Part shown: positions 27,879 through 36,794 of the stretch, one piece after another | Layout: each line of letters begins with the position of its first letter | Numbering within the stretch: position 1 is the first letter of the stretch | Source of the DNA: Herbinix sp. | GTDB taxonomy: Bacteria; Bacillota; Clostridia; Lachnospirales; Lachnospiraceae | Direction: 5' to 3' | Assembly (NCBI GenBank): GCA_029238935.1 | Contig: JAQZBN010000010.1 | Location: forward strand, 76,342-140,341 | Length of the DNA: 64,000 nt | Notes under the pieces: model-generated | Seen by the model: the letters and a program-made list of their open reading frames with translations, nothing else | What the model was told of the DNA's origin: nothing | Database searches by the model: none | Made by a program: the position numbers and the translations under genes

Positions 27879-28280
27879 TCATTCACTTTTCTTTATCTTT
27901 TTTGCTTTCTTTTCTTCTGCTAGACTCATATTCTCCGTAACACGGAACATTACGATTCGTTTTACCAGTTCGTAGGGAAGGGGTTTATCGATTGGAAATT
28001 GAATCGCGCCTTTGGAATTTTTGTATTCGGACAGTTCGTCCAAAAAATGAGCAACTCCATTTTCTCCCGCATAAAATCCGATATGTCTCTTAAATGCAGC
28101 AAAATGAACCAGATTACCCTGCAGAAAGAAGGTAGGCATCTGCCAGCTTATTTTTTCCGTAGCTTCCGGTGCCGCTTCCTTAATTACTCTCCGTAAATTC
28201 TCCATTATCTCTTGAATTTCCGTTGGGAATAGTGCAATATACTCGTCGATTGTCTGATAAGTTACTTTCTTTTCTTCCAT
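27879..28280 (-). CDS. DUF1801 (YdhG-like) protein
   Basis: A 133-residue protein of the DUF1801/YdhG family (IDEYIALFPTEIQEIMENLRRVI, EKISWQMPTFFLQGNLVHFAAFKRHIGFY), sometimes called iron chaperone-like because of a frataxin-like fold. The basic Lys-rich tail (EEKKAKKIKKSE) is unusual and overlaps the GNAT start region. AAGGAAAAGAT precedes the ATG. It forms a two-gene operon with the GNAT gene. Confidence 0.82.
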   Translation of the reverse strand: MEEKKVTYQTIDEYIALFPTEIQEIMENLRRVIKEAAPEATEKISWQMPTFFLQGNLVHFAAFKRHIGFYAGENGVAHFLDELSEYKNSKGAIQFPIDKPLPYELVKRIVMFRVTENMSLAEEKKAKKIKKSE

Positions 28281-28551
28281 ATCTTTTCCTTTCTTCTTAA
28301 GTTTTTTCGTTTATTATTCATCTTTTAAACAGGAGATAAATTTCCTACTAACACATACATTTACTTCTTAGGAATCTTCTAGCTTAGATAATGTTTTTGC
28401 CAATGGATCAGAGTTCAATAACAAAATAATCTTTTTTATTATAAATCATTTTAACATATTTATATTATAAATGCCAATTTTTAATAAGTGACTTTTCTTG
28501 GAGCATTAGCAGAAATTTGAACTAGTTTGAGGTAAATAGATTTACTTCTTA
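28281..28551. other. AT-rich intergenic region
   Basis: No ORF with a ribosome binding site, no strong hairpin and no repeat was seen here. It should carry the promoter of the minus-strand DUF1801 gene on its left side. Confidence 0.4.
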
Positions 28552-28597
28552 AATAAAAAACCACCAATCTAGAGATCACTTTCTTGATTGGTGGTTT
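28552..28597 (-). terminator. Terminator of the amino-acid ABC importer operon
   Basis: AAACCACCAATC (28558-28569) pairs perfectly with GATTGGTGGTTT (28586-28597), with TTTTTTATTT following on the minus strand. Confidence 0.85.
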
Positions 28598-28685
28598 CGT
28601 TTATTTCAATTTCGCTGACTATCTAAATTTACTTATGAAAAATATACTTCTTTATTATATCTTTATCTATAAATACCATTTGATC

Positions 28686-29561
28686 TTATTCGATCACTCC
28701 GCCCTCAACAACCAAATTATCAGGATCAGCTGCATCACCATAAGTCGGTGCTAACGTTTCTTCGTAATTTGCATGGAAGAATTGCTCTTCGCCTAATGCT
28801 TTGATCTCATCGTTCAACCAGTTAAGTAATTCTGTATTTCCTTTTTGAACCGCCGGAGCGATGGAATCCAGGCTTCCTAAGGACTCAACCCCTACACTGT
28901 AACCAGTATTTTCAATTGCCCAAGCAAGAACTTCTGTATTATCGGTAGAAAGAGCATCCCCTCTTCCATCTAATAATGCATTGTAGGCTTCGCTGTATTG
29001 ATCGAACTTTAATAGATTAACTTCAGGAAAATTCTCTGTAAAATAAGTTTCTGCAGTAGTACCTTTGCTAACAATCAAGGTCTTACCATTTAATTGTGCC
29101 GCATCGGTGATGAGCGCACTATCAGGTGATACAACACCTAGAGCAACTTTCATATAAGGGAGTGCAAAGTCAACCTGTTCTGCACGTTCTTCGGTTACGG
29201 TAAAGTTAGCAAGAATAATATCAACCTTTGCTGTAACAAGATATTCCACACGACTTGCTGCTTCTACTGCAACGTATTCTACTTCAACACCTAGGTCTTT
29301 CGCGATTCTATTACCAAAGTAAACATCATAACCTTGGTATGCACCATTCTCATCTACATAACCAAATGGCTTCTTATCACTAAATACACCAATAACAACT
29401 TTACCGCTTTCTTTAATTTCCTCTAAGGTTCTTGCGGTACCTTTTGCTGATGATGTTCCCGCTGTATCTTCCGTGTCCGTACTCTTTTTGCAGGCTGCCA
29501 AAGAAGCTATCATTGTAGTTACGAGTAATAATAATGCCAATAATTTTTTTGTTTGTTTCAT
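28686..29561 (-). CDS. Polar amino-acid ABC importer, substrate-binding lipoprotein
   Basis: A 291-residue family 3 solute-binding protein. The lipoprotein signal peptide ends in the lipobox LAAC at Cys24. The mature part has GKVVIGVFSDKKPFGYVDENGAYQGYDVYFG, the amino-acid-contacting GYDV(Y/D) segment and the hinge ANFTVTEERAEQVDFALPYM. It delivers a polar amino acid to the two permeases encoded upstream. The cysteine-rich leader at the operon start points to cystine or cysteine as the ligand; this is inference. It is the last gene before the terminator. Confidence 0.88.
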   Translation of the reverse strand: MKQTKKLLALLLLVTTMIASLAACKKSTDTEDTAGTSSAKGTARTLEEIKESGKVVIGVFSDKKPFGYVDENGAYQGYDVYFGNRIAKDLGVEVEYVAVEAASRVEYLVTAKVDIILANFTVTEERAEQVDFALPYMKVALGVVSPDSALITDAAQLNGKTLIVSKGTTAETYFTENFPEVNLLKFDQYSEAYNALLDGRGDALSTDNTEVLAWAIENTGYSVGVESLGSLDSIAPAVQKGNTELLNWLNDEIKALGEEQFFHANYEETLAPTYGDAADPDNLVVEGGVIE

Positions 29562-29582
29562 GTCATTCTCCTCTTTCTTCTT

Positions 29583-30353
29583 TTAATTATTTTCAACACT
29601 ATGTATTGTGTTAAATTCAAATACATTTAAAAACTGTCTCGCGCGGTCTGTGCTCGGGCTGGTAAAAAACTGCTCGGGTTTACTTTCTTCTATGATTTCT
29701 CCCTGATCCATAAATATGATACGATCTGCTATGGCACGGGCAAATTGCATTTCATGGGTAACGATCACCATGGTACTTCCTTCCTTTGCCAGCTCTAACA
29801 TTACATCGAGAACTTCTCTTACCATCTCAGGATCAAGGGCAGCTGTTACTTCATCAAACAGCATAATATCAGGATGCATACATAATGCGCGAACAATCGC
29901 CAATCTTTGCTTTTGACCTCCAGATAACTGTCTCGGATAAGCATCCCTCTTATCATAAAGTCCAACACGCTTTAATAATTCTTCTGCTTCCTTTATGACT
30001 TCTTTCCTATCTCTGCGCTGTGCCTTTAAGGGTCCGAGTAAAATGTTATTTAAAATTGTCATATGGGGAAATAAATCATAGCTTTGAAATACCATTCCTA
30101 TTTTTTGTCGTACCAAGTTCATATTCTTCGTCTGATTACTGATCGAATTACCTTGAAGGAGAATATCTCCTCCTTGAATATTTTCCAGACCATTAATACA
30201 TCGAAGCAGTGTACTCTTACCACAGCCGGAAGGACCGACAATAACAACAACTTCTCCTTTTTTAATCTCTAAGGAGATATCTTTTAATATTATGGACTGG
30301 TCAAATTGCTTTTTTAAATGTTTGATTTCCAGTATTGTATCTTGATGTTTCAT
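29583..30353 (-). CDS. Polar amino-acid ABC importer, ATP-binding protein
   Basis: A 256-residue GlnQ/TcyC-like ATPase. Walker [10 protein letters not shown], signature [15 protein letters not shown], Walker [18 protein letters not shown] and switch His in VTHEMQFAR are all intact. It powers import by the paired permeases. The start at ATG 30353 is chosen because GAGG lies eight bases upstream; a GTG at 30362 sits too close to that site. It follows the permease gene by about 10 bases. Confidence 0.92.
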   Translation of the reverse strand: MKHQDTILEIKHLKKQFDQSIILKDISLEIKKGEVVVIVGPSGCGKSTLLRCINGLENIQGGDILLQGNSISNQTKNMNLVRQKIGMVFQSYDLFPHMTILNNILLGPLKAQRRDRKEVIKEAEELLKRVGLYDKRDAYPRQLSGGQKQRLAIVRALCMHPDIMLFDEVTAALDPEMVREVLDVMLELAKEGSTMVIVTHEMQFARAIADRIIFMDQGEIIEESKPEQFFTSPSTDRARQFLNVFEFNTIHSVENN

Positions 30354-30363
30354 TCCATTCACC

Positions 30364-31041
30364 TCAGCTTTTCCATGCTTTTTCTAATTTAGTTGCCAGT
30401 AATGATACCGGATAACATACTACAAAATACATAACAAATATCACTGCATAAATCCAAAGAGCAGCCGAGGGAGTTGTAAGTCTTGAGGCTTCAATAATTT
30501 GTTGCCCGACCTTGACTACCTCTACCACTCCAATGAGAACTACCAAGGAAGTTGTTTTTATCATTCTGGTAACCAAATTGATGGCAAGAGGTAATAGCCG
30601 TCGTAACGTCTGCGGAATAATAATATATAGATTTATCTGATGATTTGTCAGTCCAATCGCTTTCCCACTTTCATACTGGTGCTTTGGAATAGAGATAAAA
30701 GCTCCTCTTACCAGATCACCCATCTCAGCAGTTCCCCATAAACTAAATACAAGAATCGCTGAAAGCTCTCCCGAGAGATTTACATGAAATGCTTTCGTAA
30801 TTCCAAAGTAAACCAGGAACAAAAGTACCAATTGAGGCATAATTCGTATAAATTCCAGATACCCTTTTGTTATTATCTTAATCACCGGATGCTTGATTGT
30901 CATAATGATACCAAGGATAATTCCAAGCACGATGGAAATCAGAACAGCGATCAGTGAAATTCTTACTGTAACCCAAAGACCTTCTATTAATCTTATAAAA
31001 TTCCTACCTTGAAACAAAACACTAATTCCCAAATCCTGCAT
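30364..31041 (-). CDS. Polar amino-acid ABC importer permease, second subunit
   Basis: A 225-residue HisMQ-type permease with about five helices. The ATPase-contact loop reads EYGKAI-like as [14 protein letters not shown] in [16 protein letters not shown] followed by [12 protein letters not shown]. It overlaps the end of the first permease gene by about 20 bases, so the two are coupled and likely form the heterodimeric channel. Confidence 0.9.
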   Translation of the reverse strand: MQDLGISVLFQGRNFIRLIEGLWVTVRISLIAVLISIVLGIILGIIMTIKHPVIKIITKGYLEFIRIMPQLVLLFLVYFGITKAFHVNLSGELSAILVFSLWGTAEMGDLVRGAFISIPKHQYESGKAIGLTNHQINLYIIIPQTLRRLLPLAINLVTRMIKTTSLVVLIGVVEVVKVGQQIIEASRLTTPSAALWIYAVIFVMYFVVCYPVSLLATKLEKAWKS

Positions 31042-31681
31042 ACCGTAATTTCCTCTCTATCCATGTAAAAATGATTGATATTGGTAACAGAATAATGCAA
31101 TAAGCTATTACCAGCATTAGCAAAGCTTCATCTGTTTTATAGTACAAACCGATCAAATCTTTTGCCACATACATCAAATCTGCCAACGCAACTGCACTAA
31201 ATACAGAAGTCTCTTTGATTAAAAAGATGATATTGGCTAAAAAGGCCGGTATTGAAATTGATATTGCTTGTGGCAAAAGGATGTATCGAATAACTTGAAG
31301 CTTCGTCAGTCCTAAGCTTAATCCCGATTCTGTCTGTATCTCTGCAATCGCTTCCAATCCACTTCGGAATGCTTCTGACATATAGCTGCTTCCTAAGAAA
31401 ATTAGGCCAATCGTGGCACAACTTTCAGAACTCAACATTATTCCAAGCTTTGGCAGTCCAAAATACAAAAAGAATAGTTGAATAAGCAGTGGTGTATTTC
31501 TCGATAGTTCAATGTAAGCACCGATCACTTTATGTAAAATAGGTATTTTATAATAACGAATTAAGCTGAATACAAATCCGATCACTATGGATAAAGTAAT
31601 TCCAGCCAGGGCTATTCGCAATGTAAGTGCACCTGCCTCAATGTAAAGCGGTATGTACTTCTTAATAAATTCGATATCCAT
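31022..31681 (-). CDS. Polar amino-acid ABC importer permease, first subunit
   Basis: A 219-residue HisMQ-type permease with about five helices. The EAA loop reads EAIAEIQTESGLSLGLTKLQ followed by YILLPQAISISIP. It is the first gene of the importer operon, about 90 bases downstream of a leader terminator. The ATG follows AAAGAGGAAG. No gene-specific substrate residues can be read. Confidence 0.9.
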   Translation of the reverse strand: MDIEFIKKYIPLYIEAGALTLRIALAGITLSIVIGFVFSLIRYYKIPILHKVIGAYIELSRNTPLLIQLFFLYFGLPKLGIMLSSESCATIGLIFLGSSYMSEAFRSGLEAIAEIQTESGLSLGLTKLQVIRYILLPQAISISIPAFLANIIFLIKETSVFSAVALADLMYVAKDLIGLYYKTDEALLMLVIAYCIILLPISIIFTWIERKLRYAGFGN

Positions 31682-31771
31682 GTTTCTTCCTCTTTCTTTA
31701 AAGTCTGACTGATTTATAATTAAGTAGCATACCTTTCGCTTTCCTAATTATCGACACTTTATGTTTAAGCA

Positions 31772-31813
31772 TAAAAAAAGCAGATACTCCATGGATCAAT
31801 CCATGCCTCTGCT
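31772..31813 (-). terminator. Leader terminator of the importer operon
   Basis: On the minus strand AGCAGA (31813-31808) pairs with TCTGCT (31784-31779), with an inner 6-bp stem TCCATG-type (31805-31800 and 31795-31790 read on the same strand). A T7 run follows at 31779-31773. It lies between the Cys-rich leader ORF and the first importer gene, so it would block the operon unless prevented from forming. Confidence 0.8.
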
Positions 31814-31877
31814 GAATGAACTCTTTTTGCATACGAAAACACAATCAAGCCAAGTACATAATAACAGCTGCAGGATA

Positions 31878-31952
31878 TTATTCCGATTGACAGGAGCAAC
31901 ACTTGCAACAACAGGTATTATGGATGAATGAATTAATTGGCACGTTTATCAT
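31878..31952 (-). CDS. 24-residue cysteine-rich leader peptide
   Basis: This ORF is too short for usual gene calling. It starts at ATG 31952 with GAGG eight bases upstream and ends in TAA at 31878. Its C-terminal part reads HNTCCCKCCSCQSE: six Cys codons in eight positions. A consensus promoter lies just upstream and a strong terminator lies 65 bases after its stop, before the importer genes. This is the layout of a ribosome-mediated attenuator: starved for Cys-tRNA, ribosomes would stall on the Cys codons and let an antiterminator form. Cys-rich attenuating uORFs are known in mycobacteria; the same logic here is inference. Confidence 0.75.
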   Translation of the reverse strand: MINVPINSFIHNTCCCKCCSCQSE

Positions 31953-32005
31953 ACTAGTTTCCTCTTTCATTTATATCATACTATTTATATATGAATTGTA
32001 TGTTT

Positions 32006-32034
32006 ATATTAATCTATATATTACCATTTGTCAA
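32006..32034 (-). promoter_or_regulatory. Sigma-A promoter of the Cys-leader/importer operon
   Basis: On the minus strand TTGACA (32034-32029) is followed after 17 bases by TAATAT (32011-32006). Transcription would begin near 31999, about 47 bases before the leader ORF. Confidence 0.6.
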
Positions 32035-32189
32035 CCTACTTTTTTATTTTTTTATTATTATTTCTGATAATTCTACTATCAATTTGTAAGTAATTCATTT
32101 TATCGTATCTGTAAGAATGTAATGTAATTCATTTATTTACTTGTATTTACTCTCAATTATTTTCCCTCTATTACTTGCTTTAACTTCAT

Positions 32190-32230
32190 AAAGAGGTTCC
32201 TTCAAACAATTGATCTGAAGAAACCTCTTT
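32190..32230 (-). terminator. Hairpin after the chitinase gene
   Basis: AAAGAGGT (32190-32197) pairs with ACCTCTTT (32223-32230) and an inner TTCA/TGAA stem extends it. The T stretch on the minus strand is weak (TTTATG). It sits 43 bases after the chitinase stop. Confidence 0.5.
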
Positions 32231-32272
32231 CTCTTAATGTTTTAATATGTATTTCAAAGATAAAATATTATG

Positions 32273-34186
32273 TTATTGATGCAACTCCTGATATAAAGAA
32301 TTTAATAAAACTCGGTTTGGATCTTGACTTAATTCCCAAATCATCACACCACCCAATCCTTTTTCTTTCATAAACTTTGCCTTTTCCGACATGGATTGCT
32401 CATCATCATAAGTGATAAAGGTAGAGCCATTAAATAACCAGGGAACCAGGGATACCGAATGGAAGAAGCGTTCAAATTCCGGATTGTTTAGATAGTTCCC
32501 AGCTATATTACCATAGCTAATTGATGCACCACCGGAATAGGAACGATATAATCCTTGGTTATTATCTTCTACTGCTTTATAGATAAATCCGTAAAAGGGA
32601 ACACCCATCACAATCTTTTCTTTTGCAAATCCTGCTCGAATCCATGCATCAATACTACTAGAAACGCTGACATTGTAGGGATTGTCTTTTGTTACGTGAC
32701 TAAAAAGTGGTGCGTTAAAATTCGTGATCGGTTCCCATAAGCCATGGATATCGTAGGTCATTACATTAGCGTAATCGACAAATTGATTAATCCTACTTAA
32801 TTCCGTGTTATTTACGTACCAGTTACCTGCTGCTCCAGCAAAAGTTAATATATAATGCTTCTGATCGATCTCTCCTCTGGCATCTAATTTTTCTCTTAGG
32901 GTTTGTAATAATAATGTAAAATTATATTTATCTTCTGGTCTCTTACCATTGGTTGCTAAACCACCGCTCACTGGATACTCCCAATCAATATCAATACCAT
33001 CAAAACCGTATTTAACGATGAATTCCACACAACTGTCAGCAAAAGTTGATCTGGATTCCGCAGTGAATGAAACATCGGAAAAACGTCCGGACCAGGTCCA
33101 TCCTCCTACCGCAATGATAGTTTTCAGGTTTGGATAGGATTTTTTCAGCAGATTTAATTGGCTGATATTTGCAGGATCGATATCCGGATATCCCAGGGCT
33201 AATTTCAAGTCACTGCTTATGTTAGCAAAAGCATAATTAATATGTGTTAGCTTGCCAGCATCTATCTTATCCGGTGTAAATCCGGAATATCTTGCCCATG
33301 CTGCATAATAACCTACTACCTTCCTATCAGAACCTGTCGAAGGAATCTGGGTATTTACCGGTATTGCAGAGGGAATTGGAGTCAGATTTTCATTCATGCT
33401 AGTTATAGTATCTTCAGTCGTCGTTGTTGGAGGATTTTTTACAGTAATCTTACTGGTTAGTTTCCTACCGGCTACAGAAGCTGTAATTGTAACTGTTCCT
33501 ACAGCCTTTGCTGTAACCTTACCACCGGTAGATACTGTTGCAATGGATTTGTTACTGGTAATCCAAGTAATTGTACTAGTTGTACCGCTAATCTTAAGCG
33601 TTTTTGTTGCTCCAGTATATAGGTTGACTGATGTATTACTAATCTTAATTGGTTCCTTAACCGTTATCTTGCTAGATAATTTCTTTCCAGCTACGAAAGC
33701 ATAAATGGTAGCTGTTCCCTGAGCTTTTGCCGTAACCTTACCTCCGGAAGATACTGTAGCTACCGATTTATTGCCGGTGGACCAGGTTACTTTGCTCGTG
33801 GTCCCGGTGATTTGTAACGTCTTTGTAGATCCGGTATAAAGAGTCGCTGAGGTACTACTGATTTTAATTGGTGTTTTCACGGTTACTTTACAAGATAACT
33901 TTCTGCCTGCTATGGTAGCATAAATGGTAGCAGTTCCTACTGCTTTGGCTGTAACTTTACCACTGGTAGAAACTGTAGCCACTGATTTTTTGCTGGTAGA
34001 CCAAGTTACCTTTGATCTGGTTCCAGAGACCGACAAAATTTTTGAAGCTCCAGTTTCCAGGCTAATTGTTTGTCTGCTTAGTTGAATCGTTGCTGCTTGT
34101 ACCATGACAATATTACTAAAAATAGTTGTTATAACAAACAGGATTAACATAAACATAAGTCTGCTCATTTTGAGTTTTAATTTCAT
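32273..34186 (-). CDS. Secreted GH18 chitinase with three Ig-like domains
   Basis: A 637-residue secreted glycoside hydrolase. After a signal peptide (about residues 1-31) come three BIG2-type Ig-like repeats of about 73 residues (each with VTWST/ITWIT...VATVS...GKVTAKA.GT.TI). A short Thr/Pro linker follows. The GH18 barrel, from about residue 289, has the catalytic motif DGIDIDWEYP (DxxDxDxE) with Glu as proton donor and the substrate-assist MTYD and YYAAWARY segments. It would cleave chitin or chitooligosaccharides outside the cell. GGAGGGACACCCTT precedes the ATG. It follows the SipW cassette on the same strand. Confidence 0.93.
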   Translation of the reverse strand: MKLKLKMSRLMFMLILFVITTIFSNIVMVQAATIQLSRQTISLETGASKILSVSGTRSKVTWSTSKKSVATVSTSGKVTAKAVGTATIYATIAGRKLSCKVTVKTPIKISSTSATLYTGSTKTLQITGTTSKVTWSTGNKSVATVSSGGKVTAKAQGTATIYAFVAGKKLSSKITVKEPIKISNTSVNLYTGATKTLKISGTTSTITWITSNKSIATVSTGGKVTAKAVGTVTITASVAGRKLTSKITVKNPPTTTTEDTITSMNENLTPIPSAIPVNTQIPSTGSDRKVVGYYAAWARYSGFTPDKIDAGKLTHINYAFANISSDLKLALGYPDIDPANISQLNLLKKSYPNLKTIIAVGGWTWSGRFSDVSFTAESRSTFADSCVEFIVKYGFDGIDIDWEYPVSGGLATNGKRPEDKYNFTLLLQTLREKLDARGEIDQKHYILTFAGAAGNWYVNNTELSRINQFVDYANVMTYDIHGLWEPITNFNAPLFSHVTKDNPYNVSVSSSIDAWIRAGFAKEKIVMGVPFYGFIYKAVEDNNQGLYRSYSGGASISYGNIAGNYLNNPEFERFFHSVSLVPWLFNGSTFITYDDEQSMSEKAKFMKEKGLGGVMIWELSQDPNRVLLNSLYQELHQ

Positions 34187-34253
34187 AAGGGTGTCCCTCC
34201 ATGTCTATAAACAAACAATAGATACCATCCTGGCGCACCCTGATACCTGGCAT

Positions 34254-36233
34254 TTATACATTAGATTTATTTAAGATGCTTCCTAACGTCCCCAAAAGAA
34301 CTTCTACTGTATGAATCGTCTCATCAGATGCAAGGTAATTCTTGCATAGCAGTTGATCGACCGGCAGTTTTTGCAAGATAAGTTCACGGTTAATCCATTC
34401 TGCTGTGTCGGGGGTAATATAATTTGAATGAATTAATAAATCCAGTAATTCAGGTAACTGCCTATTCTTTCTTTTCGCAAAATCCATTGCTTCAATGATC
34501 TTCTCAAGACCTTTTAGCATATTAACGATCTCTCCATTGATTAAGTTCCGATTTACAAGCCAATTTAAGAAATCTTCCTGATCCGGCACTTGATTAAGCA
34601 CTACCGGATCAATGAGTCCGGATGCCTTCATAAATAGTTCATGATGAAGGGTACCTCTATAATAGGATGCAGCGAATTGTTCCCTTTCCTTCTCTGATAA
34701 CCGTTCATATGGTACTAATTTTGCTGCCTTGTTTTGATTGGTATAGATTGTTTTTTGCTTTTCCTTTTCATCCAATCTTTCCAGAACATCATAGATAGCA
34801 GATGGCTTCGCAGCCACTAGGTGCAGATCCGAACCAAAGATCTCTTCTAGCGCTTTTTGAATACCTTCTCTAAAAGCTTCACTACTGGCGATAACAAGGC
34901 ATCCATCGGCTCTCACTCCGATCGGAACAGCCATCAGAGCCCGTGCTTTTTGAATACTAAGCTTGTCCCTCCAACCGGATGTATCCATTTCTTTGGTCGT
35001 ATTTAGTTCGTAGTAATCTATCTTTTGTTGAGCAGCTAAAGCACTATATAATGTGGTTTCATCAATAAGACCCAATGCGATCAGACTTTCACCTAACTTG
35101 CTACCTATTTTTTTCTGATAATATAATCCAATTTCTAACTGTTCCGGTTTGATTAAACCTCGTTCCAGTAATAACTTTCCTAATTGCTGCCTATTGTCAA
35201 GAAAACCACTCATGTGCTCTGGGTTATAAATATATACAATATCCTCGGCTAGTACATAATATCGGTTCATCTTTGAATCGTAAATGACTCTTCTGTCTAA
35301 ATCAATAGCCAGATCAACTAGTCCCTCCAAAGATAATATATTAATAATAAATTTATCTTTTACTTCAACACTCCCTTCTGTGATCCATTCCTTATATCTC
35401 CTATGCTCAATTGCTGCCTTTGACTTAGTACGATTATTCAAATAGATCAAAATTGCAAGGAATATCACCAATGTTATATTACTCAGGATAGGAATTTTAT
35501 TCTTTGATATGATAGCTTGAATTGATTTCTGATCATCATTGTTGCCATTAACTGCGTTCAATGTACTGCTCGTCATAACATCCTGTACTTTTGGGACAGA
35601 AAAGTTGGCTGATTGTAACGTTAGAGGCAGCTCCTGCAGTAACACTTTTTCTACATTTTTTCCATCTACTGTACCATGAATATCTATTTCTGAAGTCACA
35701 ACCAATTGGAATTGACCGTTTTGGAACATAAGCTCATCACAGATCTGTAATAGCAAATTATATGAATCTGATACATCGAGGACAAGACCTTCCGATCTAT
35801 ATTCAGTGCTGCTCTCTTGACCCGGCTCCCCTTCGGAAAAAGTAAAATCCTGTACAGGGGACTGTTTTAACGGATAAGACCAGTATACTTGTGCTTTATC
35901 GTCAACTGCTCGAATTATAGCCTTCGATTGTATTGTTCCTAGGATTGTTTCACCCTTTAATCCAGATATTTTTATTATCGGTGTCACGTTTAACTCAGGC
36001 TCGGCAGCGTAAAAATAAGCCGCCATTCCCTGCTCAAATAAGGTTCCCTCCGGCCATATGGTAAGATTCTTTCTTGATGTAATCTTGTATTCCGGTTTTA
36101 TTTCAAGAATTACCTCCGTTCTTGTATCATCTACTCGATTTACTTTTATACTGATGTATGTCCATATTACGGAGACGATCAAAGCAATTAGTACAATCCA
36201 AATAAGACTTTGTCTGAACCATTTTATATTCAT
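34254..36233 (-). CDS. DUF5305-like/MshEN fusion membrane protein
   Basis: A 659-residue protein. Membrane helices near residues 8-28 and about 250-268 bracket an outside, beta-rich region (KPEYKITSRKNLTIW, VLDVSDSYNLLLQI) like the DUF5305 proteins found with signal peptidases. The inside half has a MshEN/GspE N-terminal-type module (QLGKLLLERGLIKPEQLEIGL, KLGESLIALGLIDETTLYSAL). Such modules bind c-di-GMP in MshE-type ATPases; whether the binding residues are kept here was not established. No ATPase domain follows. The ATG at 36233 has AGGTG upstream; an in-frame GTG at 36242 is less likely. The combination is unusual. Confidence 0.6.
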   Translation of the reverse strand: MNIKWFRQSLIWIVLIALIVSVIWTYISIKVNRVDDTRTEVILEIKPEYKITSRKNLTIWPEGTLFEQGMAAYFYAAEPELNVTPIIKISGLKGETILGTIQSKAIIRAVDDKAQVYWSYPLKQSPVQDFTFSEGEPGQESSTEYRSEGLVLDVSDSYNLLLQICDELMFQNGQFQLVVTSEIDIHGTVDGKNVEKVLLQELPLTLQSANFSVPKVQDVMTSSTLNAVNGNNDDQKSIQAIISKNKIPILSNITLVIFLAILIYLNNRTKSKAAIEHRRYKEWITEGSVEVKDKFIINILSLEGLVDLAIDLDRRVIYDSKMNRYYVLAEDIVYIYNPEHMSGFLDNRQQLGKLLLERGLIKPEQLEIGLYYQKKIGSKLGESLIALGLIDETTLYSALAAQQKIDYYELNTTKEMDTSGWRDKLSIQKARALMAVPIGVRADGCLVIASSEAFREGIQKALEEIFGSDLHLVAAKPSAIYDVLERLDEKEKQKTIYTNQNKAAKLVPYERLSEKEREQFAASYYRGTLHHELFMKASGLIDPVVLNQVPDQEDFLNWLVNRNLINGEIVNMLKGLEKIIEAMDFAKRKNRQLPELLDLLIHSNYITPDTAEWINRELILQKLPVDQLLCKNYLASDETIHTVEVLLGTLGSILNKSNV

Positions 36234-36260
36234 GGTTAGCACCTGACTTTCTTATCATGT

Positions 36261-36794
36261 TTAATAGCAAATAACGCGACGGGGAGAATCTATCGAATCC
36301 CCAAACTGCATCGTGTATGTACCCGCAGTATCTTTAGCGGTAAAATAAAAGGATGTACTTGCAAAAGCATGAAGATTATTCTGCATGGAACCCCTGACAT
36401 CAACCTTTTGGCCAGGTTCCAGGATTAAAGTCACCTGTTTCTCCAGTTCATTTTTATAATGAAAATCACTGACTTTATCTCCGATTTTAATTCGATACCA
36501 ACTATTTTTATTATTGATCCATAGGTATTCCGTTACAAGTGTGACGGTTAATTCAATTTTTTGTCCAGAATGATTTGTTATTGATCCAATAATGATATCC
36601 TTGTTATTAACATTATAAATATTGTTATCTAAGCCATCCAATTTCAGCAGCCCATCCTCATCTGCCGCTACTCTGGCTATTGTTTCTCTCACCAACTTAC
36701 CCTGGTTTATGGCACCGGAATATCCCATGGAGAGTAAGGCAAATACAAAGCTAAGGATAAAAAATACCGGTGCATATATCTTTTTCAAAATCAT
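36261..36794 (-). CDS. Secreted beta-rich protein, signal peptidase partner
   Basis: A 177-residue protein with a hydrophobic N-terminal segment (about residues 8-28), likely a signal peptide. The body has repeated strands (IIIGSITNHSGQKIELTVTLVTEYLW, FYFTAKDTAGTYTMQFG) and no Cys pair except a C-terminal VICY. No domain was recognised with certainty; TasA-like or DUF1102-like secreted proteins are possible. It overlaps the signal peptidase gene by four bases (ATGA). It is probably a dedicated substrate or partner of that peptidase. Confidence 0.6.
   Translation of the reverse strand: MILKKIYAPVFFILSFVFALLSMGYSGAINQGKLVRETIARVAADEDGLLKLDGLDNNIYNVNNKDIIIGSITNHSGQKIELTVTLVTEYLWINNKNSWYRIKIGDKVSDFHYKNELEKQVTLILEPGQKVDVRGSMQNNLHAFASTSFYFTAKDTAGTYTMQFGDSIDSPRRVICY

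Noticed and set aside
31197..31421. Second minus-strand ORF inside the importer permease gene
   Set aside because: It overlaps a well-supported permease in another frame and lacks signals.
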